Origin: Vicinamibacteraceae bacterium
GTDB lineage: Bacteria; Acidobacteriota; Thermoanaerobaculia; Multivoradales; Multivoraceae
Assembly: GCA_012270995.1 (NCBI GenBank)
Contig: JAAXHG010000200.1
Location: 1-41,248 of the forward strand
Length of the DNA: 41,248 bases
Direction of reading: 5' to 3'
The translations under genes and the position numbers were made by a program. Position 1 is the first letter of the stretch, and each line of letters starts with the position of its first letter. Positions 17,555-27,582 of the stretch are shown here, in pieces. The notes beneath the pieces are model-generated. The model worked only from the letters and a program-made list of their open reading frames with translations, made no database searches and was not told the origin of the DNA.

Positions 17555-18635
17555 GATCGGGCACGGGACCTGTCGACTCGCGGACGACCAAGGTCGGCTC
17601 GATCGTGATCGCCGGCGGCGAGTCTTTGTCTGGCCCGCCCAGCTTGCGCAGCACCTCGGCGGCCGCTCTCCGCCCCATCTCGTGCAGCGGCTGCCGCACG
17701 GTGGTCAGGCTGGGGTTCTGGAAGGCCGCACTCAGAATGTCGTCGAAGCCGACGATCGCGACATCGTCCGGGATTCGCAGGCCGGCCTCGCTGAGCGCGC
17801 GCATCGCGCCGATCGCCGAGATATCGTTGAACGCGAAGAGCGCTGTGAACCTCGCATCCGTCTCGATCAGTTTCCGGCCGAAGACGTGCCCCTCGCGGTA
17901 GCCCTCCTCCGGCGAGAATTGCTCGCCGGCCGGCCCTCCCGACAGCTGGAGGGTCAACCGCGAATCGATCGCGAGGCCAAGTTCTCGCGAGGCCGCGACG
18001 ATCGCCTGCCAGCGTGACTCTGTGTCGGCCGAGTGCGGGTGCCCCTTGAAGAACGCAATCCGGCGGTGTCCGAGTTCAGCCAGGTGGGTCAGGGCAAGTC
18101 GTGCGGCGACTTCGTGATCGATCACCACGTTCGTGACGCCCGTCAGCTCGCGGTGGCCCGCCACGACGACGGCGGGCAAGGGCAGCGGCTTCACGATCGG
18201 CGTGTTCACCAGGATCAGCCCCTCGACCGAGCGCTCCGTGAGGAGCTGCAGGTAGTCGTCGAAGAGGTCGGGCTTCGAATGGTGTCCGGCCACCAGGTAG
18301 AAGTAGCCCTCCTGGAGGAGCTCGTCCTCGATGCCTGCGAGCACGCCGGCCGCGTAACCCTCGCTGATCTCCGGCAGCAGAACACCGACCGCAAACGTGC
18401 GCTGACGCCGAAGAGACCGCGCAATGAAGTTGGGGCGGTAGCCCAGCTCCGCCGCCGCCGCGCGGACACGGTCCTGGGTCTCCGGGGGGATTCCCTTGGC
18501 CGCCGGCGAACGGTTCATCACGAGTGAAACCGTCGTGGGCGACAAGCCCAGATGAGCCGCCACGTCCTTGAGCCGGGCCGGCTTCGCCGGGGTCGCCTGG
18601 TCGGTACCGGCTCCTGTTCGTCTGGCGGGGCTCAT
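17547..18635 (-). CDS. LacI-family transcriptional regulator
   Basis: From the ATG at 18635 the protein has 362 residues. A LacI HTH and hinge, LKDVAAHLGLSPTTVSLVMN followed by YRPNFIARSLRR, precede a periplasmic-binding-like sugar domain with FAVGVLLPEISEGYAAGV, LGHRRIAFFKG, FNDISAIGAMRAL, DVAIVGFDD and SLTTVRQPLHEMGRRAAAEVL. An upstream in-frame ATG at 18704 would add a non-conserved, Arg-rich extension, so I prefer 18635. It faces away from the TonB receptor gene, and two LacI-type palindromes sit in the 221-nt space between. It is expected to repress the receptor-GH3 side, and possibly its own, until bound to a sugar. Confidence 0.9.
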   Translation of the reverse strand: MSPARRTGAGTDQATPAKPARLKDVAAHLGLSPTTVSLVMNRSPAAKGIPPETQDRVRAAAAELGYRPNFIARSLRRQRTFAVGVLLPEISEGYAAGVLAGIEDELLQEGYFYLVAGHHSKPDLFDDYLQLLTERSVEGLILVNTPIVKPLPLPAVVVAGHRELTGVTNVVIDHEVAARLALTHLAELGHRRIAFFKGHPHSADTESRWQAIVAASRELGLAIDSRLTLQLSGGPAGEQFSPEEGYREGHVFGRKLIETDARFTALFAFNDISAIGAMRALSEAGLRIPDDVAIVGFDDILSAAFQNPSLTTVRQPLHEMGRRAAAEVLRKLGGPDKDSPPAITIEPTLVVRESTGPVPDRA

Positions 18636-18710
18636 GTTCCGTCGCTCTCTCTCATGTCCGGCGCCCCGGCTCCCGGGAGCCAGGTCGAAGATGCGGCCAT
18701 TCACGCGCTC

Positions 18711-18738
18711 TTGACAAATCCGACGCGGTGTGTACAGT
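18711..18738 (+). promoter_or_regulatory. Promoter of the TonB receptor-GH3 operon
   Basis: A perfect TTGACA (18711-18716), a 16-nt spacer, and TACAGT (18733-18738) form a good sigma70-type promoter. The predicted start of transcription falls at about 18745, immediately before the first operator. Confidence 0.6.
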
Positions 18739-18749
18739 GCAGCCTAGCA

Positions 18750-18767
18750 GGCTAAAACGATTTAGCC
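18750..18767 (+). promoter_or_regulatory. LacI-type operator O1
   Basis: GGCTAAAACGATTTAGCC is an 18-bp palindrome with one mismatched pair and a central CG, the standard form of LacI/GalR operators. It begins 12 nt after the -10 box, so bound repressor would cover the transcription start. Confidence 0.75.
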
Positions 18768-18818
18768 GATCCTTCCGTCTGCAGCGGGAACAACTGCCGG
18801 ACTTCAAGCACCGCTTCC

Positions 18819-18836
18819 GGCTAAATCGGTTTACCC
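18819..18836 (+). promoter_or_regulatory. LacI-type operator O2
   Basis: GGCTAAATCGGTTTACCC shares 14 of 18 positions with O1, including the GGCTAAA arm and central CG. Centres are 69 bp apart, between six and seven helical turns. It lies 20 nt before the receptor start codon, just ahead of the AGGAGG at 18841. Confidence 0.7.
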
Positions 18837-18856
18837 CTCAAGGAGGTACAAGGTCC

Positions 18857-21800
18857 ATGGCACGAAGACTCGCCCTCATCCTCATCCTCTCGCTGCTGGC
18901 GGCGCCCCTCGCGGCCCAGCGGTTCACCGCCAGCGTCCGCGGCACGGTCACCGACCCGAACGGCGACGCCCTGCCCGGGGCCACCGTGAACCTGGAAGGG
19001 ACGGAGACCGGTCTCAACCGGACGGCGTTCACGAACGCGGCAGGGCTTTACACCTTCACCGACCTGCCCGTGGGCATCTACGAGGTCGCGATCTCGCTCG
19101 ACGGATTCAGATCGTCCGTCGTCAGCGAAATCGACCTCCACGTCGCCGACGTGCGCGAGGTCAGCGTGCAACTGGAACTCGGCAACGTCGAGGACGCGAT
19201 TACGGTCCAAGCGGACGCGATCCCCGTGGACACGCTGAGCGGCGAGGTCTCCGGCCTGATCAATGGCGAGCAGGTCCGCGAGCTGCCCCTGAACGGCCGG
19301 AACTTCGTCCAGCTTACGCTGCTGCAGCCGGGCGTCAGCGCTCCCGAGGCGTTCGACACGAAGAACAAGGGCCTCCTGGCGGGTGTCGATCTCTCGATCA
19401 GCGGCAGCGGCACGACGGGCAACATGTGGACTGTCGACGGCGCGAACAACAACGACGTCGGCTCGAACCGCACGATCCTCATCTACCCCTCGGTCGACGC
19501 GATCGAAGAGTTCAAGATCCACAGCAACAGCTACAGCGCCGAGTTCGGCGGCGCTGGCGGCGGGCAGATCAACATCGTCACCCGCGGCGGCACGAACGAC
19601 TTCGGCGGCAGCGCCTACATGTTCATGCGCGACGACTCCTGGAACGAGACGAACTACTTCCTGGAGCAAGCCGGCCAGGACACGGAGCCGCTCGACCGGC
19701 AGGACTACGGCTTCACCTTGGGCGGACCGATCGTCCGGGACAAGGTCCACTTCTTCTTGTCCGGCGAGTGGAATCAGGAGGAGCGCGGCATCGCCCGTTC
19801 GGGCTTCGTCCCCACCGCGGCCGAGCGGGCGGGCGATTTCAGCGGGTCGAGAATCGAAGGCTGTTCCTTTCCCGTCCCCGTGGATCCGGCCACCGGCCAG
19901 CCTTTCCCGGGCGACGTGATCCCCTCGGACCGGATCAGCCCCGCCGGCCAGGGAATGCTGAATCTCTACCCCCTCCCCAACACGACGCCGGTCGCGGGCA
20001 CCTGCAACAACTGGGTCGAGGCCGTGGTCACGCCGATCGACTGGGACCAGGCGAACCTGCGGCTCGACTACGACGCGACGGACCGAGCCCGGCTGATGCT
20101 CCGCTACACCCGCGACAACTGGCTCAACGGCGCGCCGAACGCCGGCGCGGCGAACGGCCTTTGGGGTGACGACCCGTACCCCGCCGTCGACACGAACTGG
20201 GATCAGCCGGGCCACTCATTGGTGGCCCAGCTCAGCCAGACGATCGGTTCCGACAGCGTCAACACGATCACCTTCTCCTACTCGGGCAACGAGATCAGGC
20301 TCTCCCGTGGCGGCACGCGGCCTGATCTGAACAACCAGATCAACGCCAACTTCCCGACCATCTTCGGTGACAAGACGGGCGCCAGCGAACGCAGCCACCC
20401 GGTGTTCTGGGGCTCCGCCGGTTACGGCGCCCTGTGGAACATCGCACCTTGGGAGAACGAACAGGATCTGATGGTGCTCAAGGACGACTACTCCCAGGTC
20501 TTCGGCAAGCACTGGCTCAAGGTCGGCGCCTTGTACAGCGAGAACAAGAAGCTGGAGTACATCGGCGGCGCCTCGGCATTCGAGACGCCCCAGTTCTGGG
20601 CCGGACCCGGCGCCGCCGGCTTGAACGGCTGGGGTGCGACGACCGGCAACGTGCTGGCGGACTTCCTGCTCGTGGACATGACGTGGGGCTTCTCCGAGAA
20701 CTCGCACCAGCCCTCGCCTGAACTGAACTGGGAGGACATCGAGTTCTACGTCGCCGACACCTGGCAGGCGAACCCCCGCCTGAGCATCGACTATGGCGTT
20801 CGCTACTCGAACTACAAGTGGCCCTACGCCTCCGACAACCTGGTCACCACCTTCGTGCCGGAGCTCTTCGATCCCGCGCTCGGAGGCGATCCGTGCAACG
20901 GTCTGGCCCAGGTCCCGGGAACCGACCCCTGCGGCGAGGCGGGCTTCCTGGGCGGCAGCACCGGACCGGGCCGAGGTCTGGTGGACAGCGACACGGACAA
21001 CTTCGCGCCGCGCCTCGGCATGGCCTACGACCTCTTCGGCAATGGCCGAAGCGTGCTGCGCGCGGGCTTCGGCCAGTTCTTCCAGCGCGACCGGGTGAAC
21101 ATCCAGCTCGAGTTCGCCGGCAACCCGCCGTTCACGTCGTCACAGTCCGGTCTACGCAAGTTCGATACGGCCGAAGAACCCTGCGGCGGGTGCTTCGCCC
21201 TCAGCAGCGGGGTTCCCAGAGTCGGCATCGATCCGGACTTCGAGACCCCCTACAACCTCCAGTTCAACGTCGCGCTGGAACAGCGGATCGGTCCCAGCAG
21301 TTCGATCGAGATCGCCTACGTCGGCAGCCGCGGACGCCATCTCACCCGGCGTTCCGACGCCAACTACGTACCCTCGGGCGACAGCAATGGCAACGGCGTC
21401 CCGGATCGCCTGGAGTTCGTTCAGGCCGGCCAGGACCTTGGCCTCAAGGGCAGCCTCCGGCGCTTCGGCGTGTTCGGCAACAGCAACATCAACTACTGGC
21501 TGTCGAACGGCATCTCGGAGTACGACTCCCTTCAGGTGCACTACACGCAGAGGTTCGGCAGGGGCTCGCAGTTCCAGGCCTCCTACACCTGGGCGAGCTT
21601 CAAGGCGAACGACCCGCTGAACGACGCCGGCGCCGGGCTCTCCGCCAGTGCGATTACCGATCCGGAGAACCCCGAGCTCGACTGGGGCTACGCCGGATTG
21701 CACAGGGATCACGTCGTCAACGCGAACATCATCCACAACCTGCCGACCCTGGAGAACAGTGGCGCCCTGACGCGAGCGCTCTTCGGTGATTGGCAAATCA

Positions 21801-22291
21801 GCGGCATCGTCCAGTACTCCTCAGGGCAGGCCCTGACCGTCGCCCTTCCACTTGAGGACGCGAACGCCACCGGCTACGCCCAGAACCTTCGGCCTATCCG
21901 GACAGGCGCTCCCTGCGGCGGCAACGGTCTTCAGGTCATCAACCCGGAGGCCTACACCCTGGTCGGCTGGCAACTGGGAACCTTGAGCAACGGCCGGCGA
22001 GGCGAATGCGAGGGCGCCGACTTCTTCCAAGTCGACTTCTCGCTGACCAAGAACATCCGGATGACAGACCGTCTGACTGGCCAACTCCGTCTGGAGGTGT
22101 TCAACGTCACGAACCGCGACAACTTCGTGGGCATCAACTCGGCCTTCGCTCCGAGCAGCGTCACCTATGACAGCGACGTCATGTCGGAGCGCACGGAGAT
22201 CACCGGCTACACATTGCCGGCCAACTTCGGCCAGGCCCAGGCGGCCCGCGATCCGCGGCAGATTCAGCTTGGCTTCAAGCTGTTGTTCTGA
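18857..22291 (+). CDS. TonB-dependent receptor, Oar-like
   Basis: From ATG 18857 (AGGAGG at 18841-18846) the protein has 1144 residues. After the signal peptide ending LLAAPLAAQ, a carboxypeptidase-regulatory-like fold spans about residues 24-110 (VRGTVTDPNGDALPGATV, GLYTFTDLPVGIYEV). A plug follows with LPLNGRNFVQLTLLQPGV, WTVDGANNND and FGGAGGGQINIVTRGGTNDF. The long beta-barrel ends in QIQLGFKLLF, with a terminal aromatic residue as in outer-membrane barrels. It should import a glycan or oligosaccharide across the outer membrane with TonB energy. The operators upstream and the GH3/symporter downstream give a carbohydrate role by context. No SusD homologue follows. Confidence 0.9.
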   Translation: MARRLALILILSLLAAPLAAQRFTASVRGTVTDPNGDALPGATVNLEGTETGLNRTAFTNAAGLYTFTDLPVGIYEVAISLDGFRSSVVSEIDLHVADVREVSVQLELGNVEDAITVQADAIPVDTLSGEVSGLINGEQVRELPLNGRNFVQLTLLQPGVSAPEAFDTKNKGLLAGVDLSISGSGTTGNMWTVDGANNNDVGSNRTILIYPSVDAIEEFKIHSNSYSAEFGGAGGGQINIVTRGGTNDFGGSAYMFMRDDSWNETNYFLEQAGQDTEPLDRQDYGFTLGGPIVRDKVHFFLSGEWNQEERGIARSGFVPTAAERAGDFSGSRIEGCSFPVPVDPATGQPFPGDVIPSDRISPAGQGMLNLYPLPNTTPVAGTCNNWVEAVVTPIDWDQANLRLDYDATDRARLMLRYTRDNWLNGAPNAGAANGLWGDDPYPAVDTNWDQPGHSLVAQLSQTIGSDSVNTITFSYSGNEIRLSRGGTRPDLNNQINANFPTIFGDKTGASERSHPVFWGSAGYGALWNIAPWENEQDLMVLKDDYSQVFGKHWLKVGALYSENKKLEYIGGASAFETPQFWAGPGAAGLNGWGATTGNVLADFLLVDMTWGFSENSHQPSPELNWEDIEFYVADTWQANPRLSIDYGVRYSNYKWPYASDNLVTTFVPELFDPALGGDPCNGLAQVPGTDPCGEAGFLGGSTGPGRGLVDSDTDNFAPRLGMAYDLFGNGRSVLRAGFGQFFQRDRVNIQLEFAGNPPFTSSQSGLRKFDTAEEPCGGCFALSSGVPRVGIDPDFETPYNLQFNVALEQRIGPSSSIEIAYVGSRGRHLTRRSDANYVPSGDSNGNGVPDRLEFVQAGQDLGLKGSLRRFGVFGNSNINYWLSNGISEYDSLQVHYTQRFGRGSQFQASYTWASFKANDPLNDAGAGLSASAITDPENPELDWGYAGLHRDHVVNANIIHNLPTLENSGALTRALFGDWQISGIVQYSSGQALTVALPLEDANATGYAQNLRPIRTGAPCGGNGLQVINPEAYTLVGWQLGTLSNGRRGECEGADFFQVDFSLTKNIRMTDRLTGQLRLEVFNVTNRDNFVGINSAFAPSSVTYDSDVMSERTEITGYTLPANFGQAQAARDPRQIQLGFKLLF

Positions 22292-22353
22292 CAGTCATGG
22301 CAGACGGCTCTCTGCAAGACCCGTACACCCGAGACGAAGGAGACAACGCCCCT

Positions 22354-23103
22354 ATGAGAAACGTCTTGGCCTTAGCTGGCCTCTTGTGTTCTTTGGCCGC
22401 TCCCCTGGTCGGCCAAGAGCCAGTGCGGGACGCGCTGCGCGACCTGAGCTATGAGGAGGATGATCGGGTCATCGCACACTTGCTTACGTTGCTTCCGCAA
22501 GCACGCGACGCCGCGCAGTTTGAAGCAGCCGTCGATCGCTGGATCGCCGACCTCGATCCCGCCGACACCGTCAACGTCCGCTATCGGATAGATCAACTTC
22601 TCCGAGACATTCCGGAACGGGATCTGTACGCCTTGCTTGTCGCCGTCGTCCGACACCGCTCCAGAACAGAGTCTGGCGAGGCGTTGATGGGGGTGAGTGC
22701 GAGTTCCAACAACCCGCCGCCGAGACACCCGAAGACTGGAGAAAGCTCGCCGTGCCGTCCTGGGGAGTTCTACCGAGCTGGCCTTTGTTGTCCGGGAGGC
22801 AGCATTCACAGTTCCACGTGCCGTGATCCCTACGCTAAGGGTCGCAGACCCACGCCTACGAAGCCTAAGGGCACCATTGCACCACCCCCTTACCCTCAGC
22901 AGACGATTCAAGAACTATCGGCACTAGGAGGGCAACTTGCGAACAGTAGCAACGACTGTTCCGCAATGTCGAGCATCCTTGATGCGATCTGGGCAGTGAC
23001 CTTCGAGTCGAGTTGTTCGTACCACAACCCGAATCCGTGCGCCTCGCTCCAAAGTCAACTCGGGAGTGCCGGGCGGCAGCTTATGCAGGCTGCGGGCTGC
23101 TGA
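22354..23103 (+). CDS. Secreted Cys-rich protein of unknown function
   Basis: Read from the ATG at 22354 (AAGGAG at 22337-22342), this 249-residue protein has a signal peptide (VLALAGLLCSLAAPLVGQ) and an acidic helical N-terminal half with RVIAHLLTLLPQARDA and YRIDQLLRDIPERDLYALL. A Pro/Lys-rich linker and a C-terminal part follow; eight cysteines are in the mature protein (SPC, LCC, STC, NDC, SSC, NPC, AGC), enough for four disulfides. I recognise no family. Its base composition looks less GC-rich than its neighbours. It lies between the receptor and the GH3 gene in the same direction, the place a SusD-type glycan binder would occupy, so a surface or periplasmic accessory role is a guess. 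An upstream ATG at 22297 in the same frame is less likely. Confidence 0.65.
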   Translation: MRNVLALAGLLCSLAAPLVGQEPVRDALRDLSYEEDDRVIAHLLTLLPQARDAAQFEAAVDRWIADLDPADTVNVRYRIDQLLRDIPERDLYALLVAVVRHRSRTESGEALMGVSASSNNPPPRHPKTGESSPCRPGEFYRAGLCCPGGSIHSSTCRDPYAKGRRPTPTKPKGTIAPPPYPQQTIQELSALGGQLANSSNDCSAMSSILDAIWAVTFESSCSYHNPNPCASLQSQLGSAGRQLMQAAGC

Positions 23104-23272
23104 TACAGAGGTTCACAAGGGAAAGGGCTCAACCTCACCGGTTCCTCTCCTGGCAGTTGATCACGCCAATGGGCCTGTGCCCGACTTCGTGTCCGCACGG
23201 ACCGAGTGACCTCAGGCCCGCCGCAGGCGGTCGGCGCCAGAGCTTGGAGGTCTTAACTCTCGGATCGCCTCG

Positions 23273-25888
<2,616 letters not shown>

Positions 25889-25904
25889 GCGGGGAGAGTC
25901 CGCC

Positions 25905-27536
25905 ATGCTGACGGCGAAGATCACCACCCTCGACTGGACCGTCGTCGCCCTCTACTTCGCCGGCGTCTTCGCCATCGCGCTCTGGGCCATCAGGCGCGTC
26001 CAGCACGGCGAACGGACCTCGTCGAGTTACTTCCTCGCCGGCCGCAACGTCGGCTGGTTCGTCGTCGGCGCCTCGCTGTTCGCCTCGAACATCGGCTCCG
26101 AACATCTCGTCGGCCTGGCAGGCACCGGCGCCGAGAGCGGCCTCGTTCTCGGCCAGTTCGAGCTCCAGGCCTCGCTCATCCTGCTCATTCTCGGCTGGCT
26201 CTTCGTGCCGTTCTACGTGAAGAGCGGCATCTTCACGATGCCCGAGTTCCTCGAGCGGCGCTACTCGCCCGCGGCCCGCTGGTACCTCTCGGTAATCTCG
26301 GTCATCGGCTACGTCCTGACCAAGATCTCGGTGACGATCTACGCGGGCGGCGTCGTCTTCGAGACCCTGATGGGGATCAACTTCTGGACCGGCGCCCTGG
26401 TGGTCGTCGTCATCACCGGGGTCTACACCGTGCTCGGCGGCCTCCGCGCCGTCGTCTACACCGACCTGCTGCAGGCCATCGTCCTGATCGTCGGCGCCTC
26501 CACGGTGACGATCCTCGGACTCGCCGAACTCGGCGGTTGGCGGGTCATGGTCGAGACCGCCGGTGACGGCTTCTTCGACATGTGGAAGCCGATGTCCGAC
26601 CCCGACTTCCCGTGGACCGGCATCGCGTTCGGCGCGCCGATCATCGCGGTCTGGTACTGGTGCACCGACCAGTTCATCGTCCAGCGCGCGCTCTCCGCCC
26701 GCGGCATCGACGACGCCCGGCGCGGGACGATCTTCGCCGGCTTCCTCAAGCAGTTGCCGCTGTTCCTGTTCGTGGTGCCCGGCGTGATCGCCTACTGCCT
26801 GTCGCAGTCCGGCAAGCTCGAACTCGCCTCCTCCGACCAGGCGCTGCCCGCCCTGGTCGTGGCGCTCCTGCCGGCCGGCTTCCGGGGACTGGTGGTCGCT
26901 GGCCTGCTGGCCGCCCTGATGAGCAGCCTCTCCTCCGTCTTCAACTCGTGCTCGACGCTGATCACGATCGACATCTACAAGAAGCTCCACCCCGGCGTCT
27001 CGGAGCGGCGCCTGGTCCTGGTCGGGCAGACGGCCACCGTGGGCCTGGTGGGCCTCGGCCTGCTCTGGATCCCCTTGATGCAGAACATCTCGGGCACGCT
27101 CTACCAGTACCTCCAGAGCGTCCAGGGCTACATCTCACCGCCGATCACCGCGGTCTTCCTGCTCGGCCTGTTCTGGAAGCGCCTCAACGCCCAGGGCGCA
27201 ATTGCGTCACTGGCCGTCGGCTTCGTTCTTGGCATGGGCCGGCTGGTGGCGGAGCTCAACAAGGACGATCTTCACGGCTTCCTCTACACCTTCGCAGACA
27301 TCAACTTCATGCACGTCGCGATCTTCCTGTTCCTGATCTGCGCGGCCGTGCTGGTCGCGGTGAGCCTCTGGTTCCCGCCGCCGTCCGAGCAGCGCGTCGC
27401 CGGCCTGACCTGGAGCCGGGCGGGCAACGCCGAGCTTCTCGCCGAGTCCGACCCCGCGAAGCGCCGGCTGGACCGGACGCTGTCGGTGGTCCTGGTACTG
27501 ATCGTCGCCGCGGTGATGGTGTACTTCTCGGGCTAG
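25905..27536 (+). CDS. Sodium/solute symporter (SSS family, SGLT-like)
   Basis: The 543-residue protein has about 14 hydrophobic helices and SSS hallmarks: SSYFLAGRNVGWFVVGASLFASNIGSEH at the first broken helix, GGLRAVVYTDLLQ, YWCTDQFIVQRALSA and GLLAALMSSLSSVFNSCSTL (sodium-site serines). The WYWCTDQFIVQRALSA pattern is shared with vSGLT-type sugar transporters. It imports sugar with sodium across the inner membrane, presumably the monosaccharide produced by the GH3 enzyme 16 nt upstream. GGGGAGAG lies just before the ATG. Last gene of the plus-strand operon; it converges on the sulfatase gene with a 46-nt gap and no clear terminator. Confidence 0.9.
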   Translation: MLTAKITTLDWTVVALYFAGVFAIALWAIRRVQHGERTSSSYFLAGRNVGWFVVGASLFASNIGSEHLVGLAGTGAESGLVLGQFELQASLILLILGWLFVPFYVKSGIFTMPEFLERRYSPAARWYLSVISVIGYVLTKISVTIYAGGVVFETLMGINFWTGALVVVVITGVYTVLGGLRAVVYTDLLQAIVLIVGASTVTILGLAELGGWRVMVETAGDGFFDMWKPMSDPDFPWTGIAFGAPIIAVWYWCTDQFIVQRALSARGIDDARRGTIFAGFLKQLPLFLFVVPGVIAYCLSQSGKLELASSDQALPALVVALLPAGFRGLVVAGLLAALMSSLSSVFNSCSTLITIDIYKKLHPGVSERRLVLVGQTATVGLVGLGLLWIPLMQNISGTLYQYLQSVQGYISPPITAVFLLGLFWKRLNAQGAIASLAVGFVLGMGRLVAELNKDDLHGFLYTFADINFMHVAIFLFLICAAVLVAVSLWFPPPSEQRVAGLTWSRAGNAELLAESDPAKRRLDRTLSVVLVLIVAAVMVYFSG

Positions 27537-27582
27537 GAACGGCGCGGGGCACTCGCCGCCGCACACCGGACGGGCCAGCGAA

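Noticed and set aside
18704..18704. Upstream ATG for the LacI gene
   Set aside because: The added 23 residues are Arg/Gly-rich and unlike LacI N-termini. ATG 18635 places the HTH at a normal distance.
23104..23272. Terminator between the Cys-rich gene and GH3
   Set aside because: A short CCGCC-GCA-GGCGG stem exists, but it is weak and lacks a T-run. I keep the genes as one probable operon.
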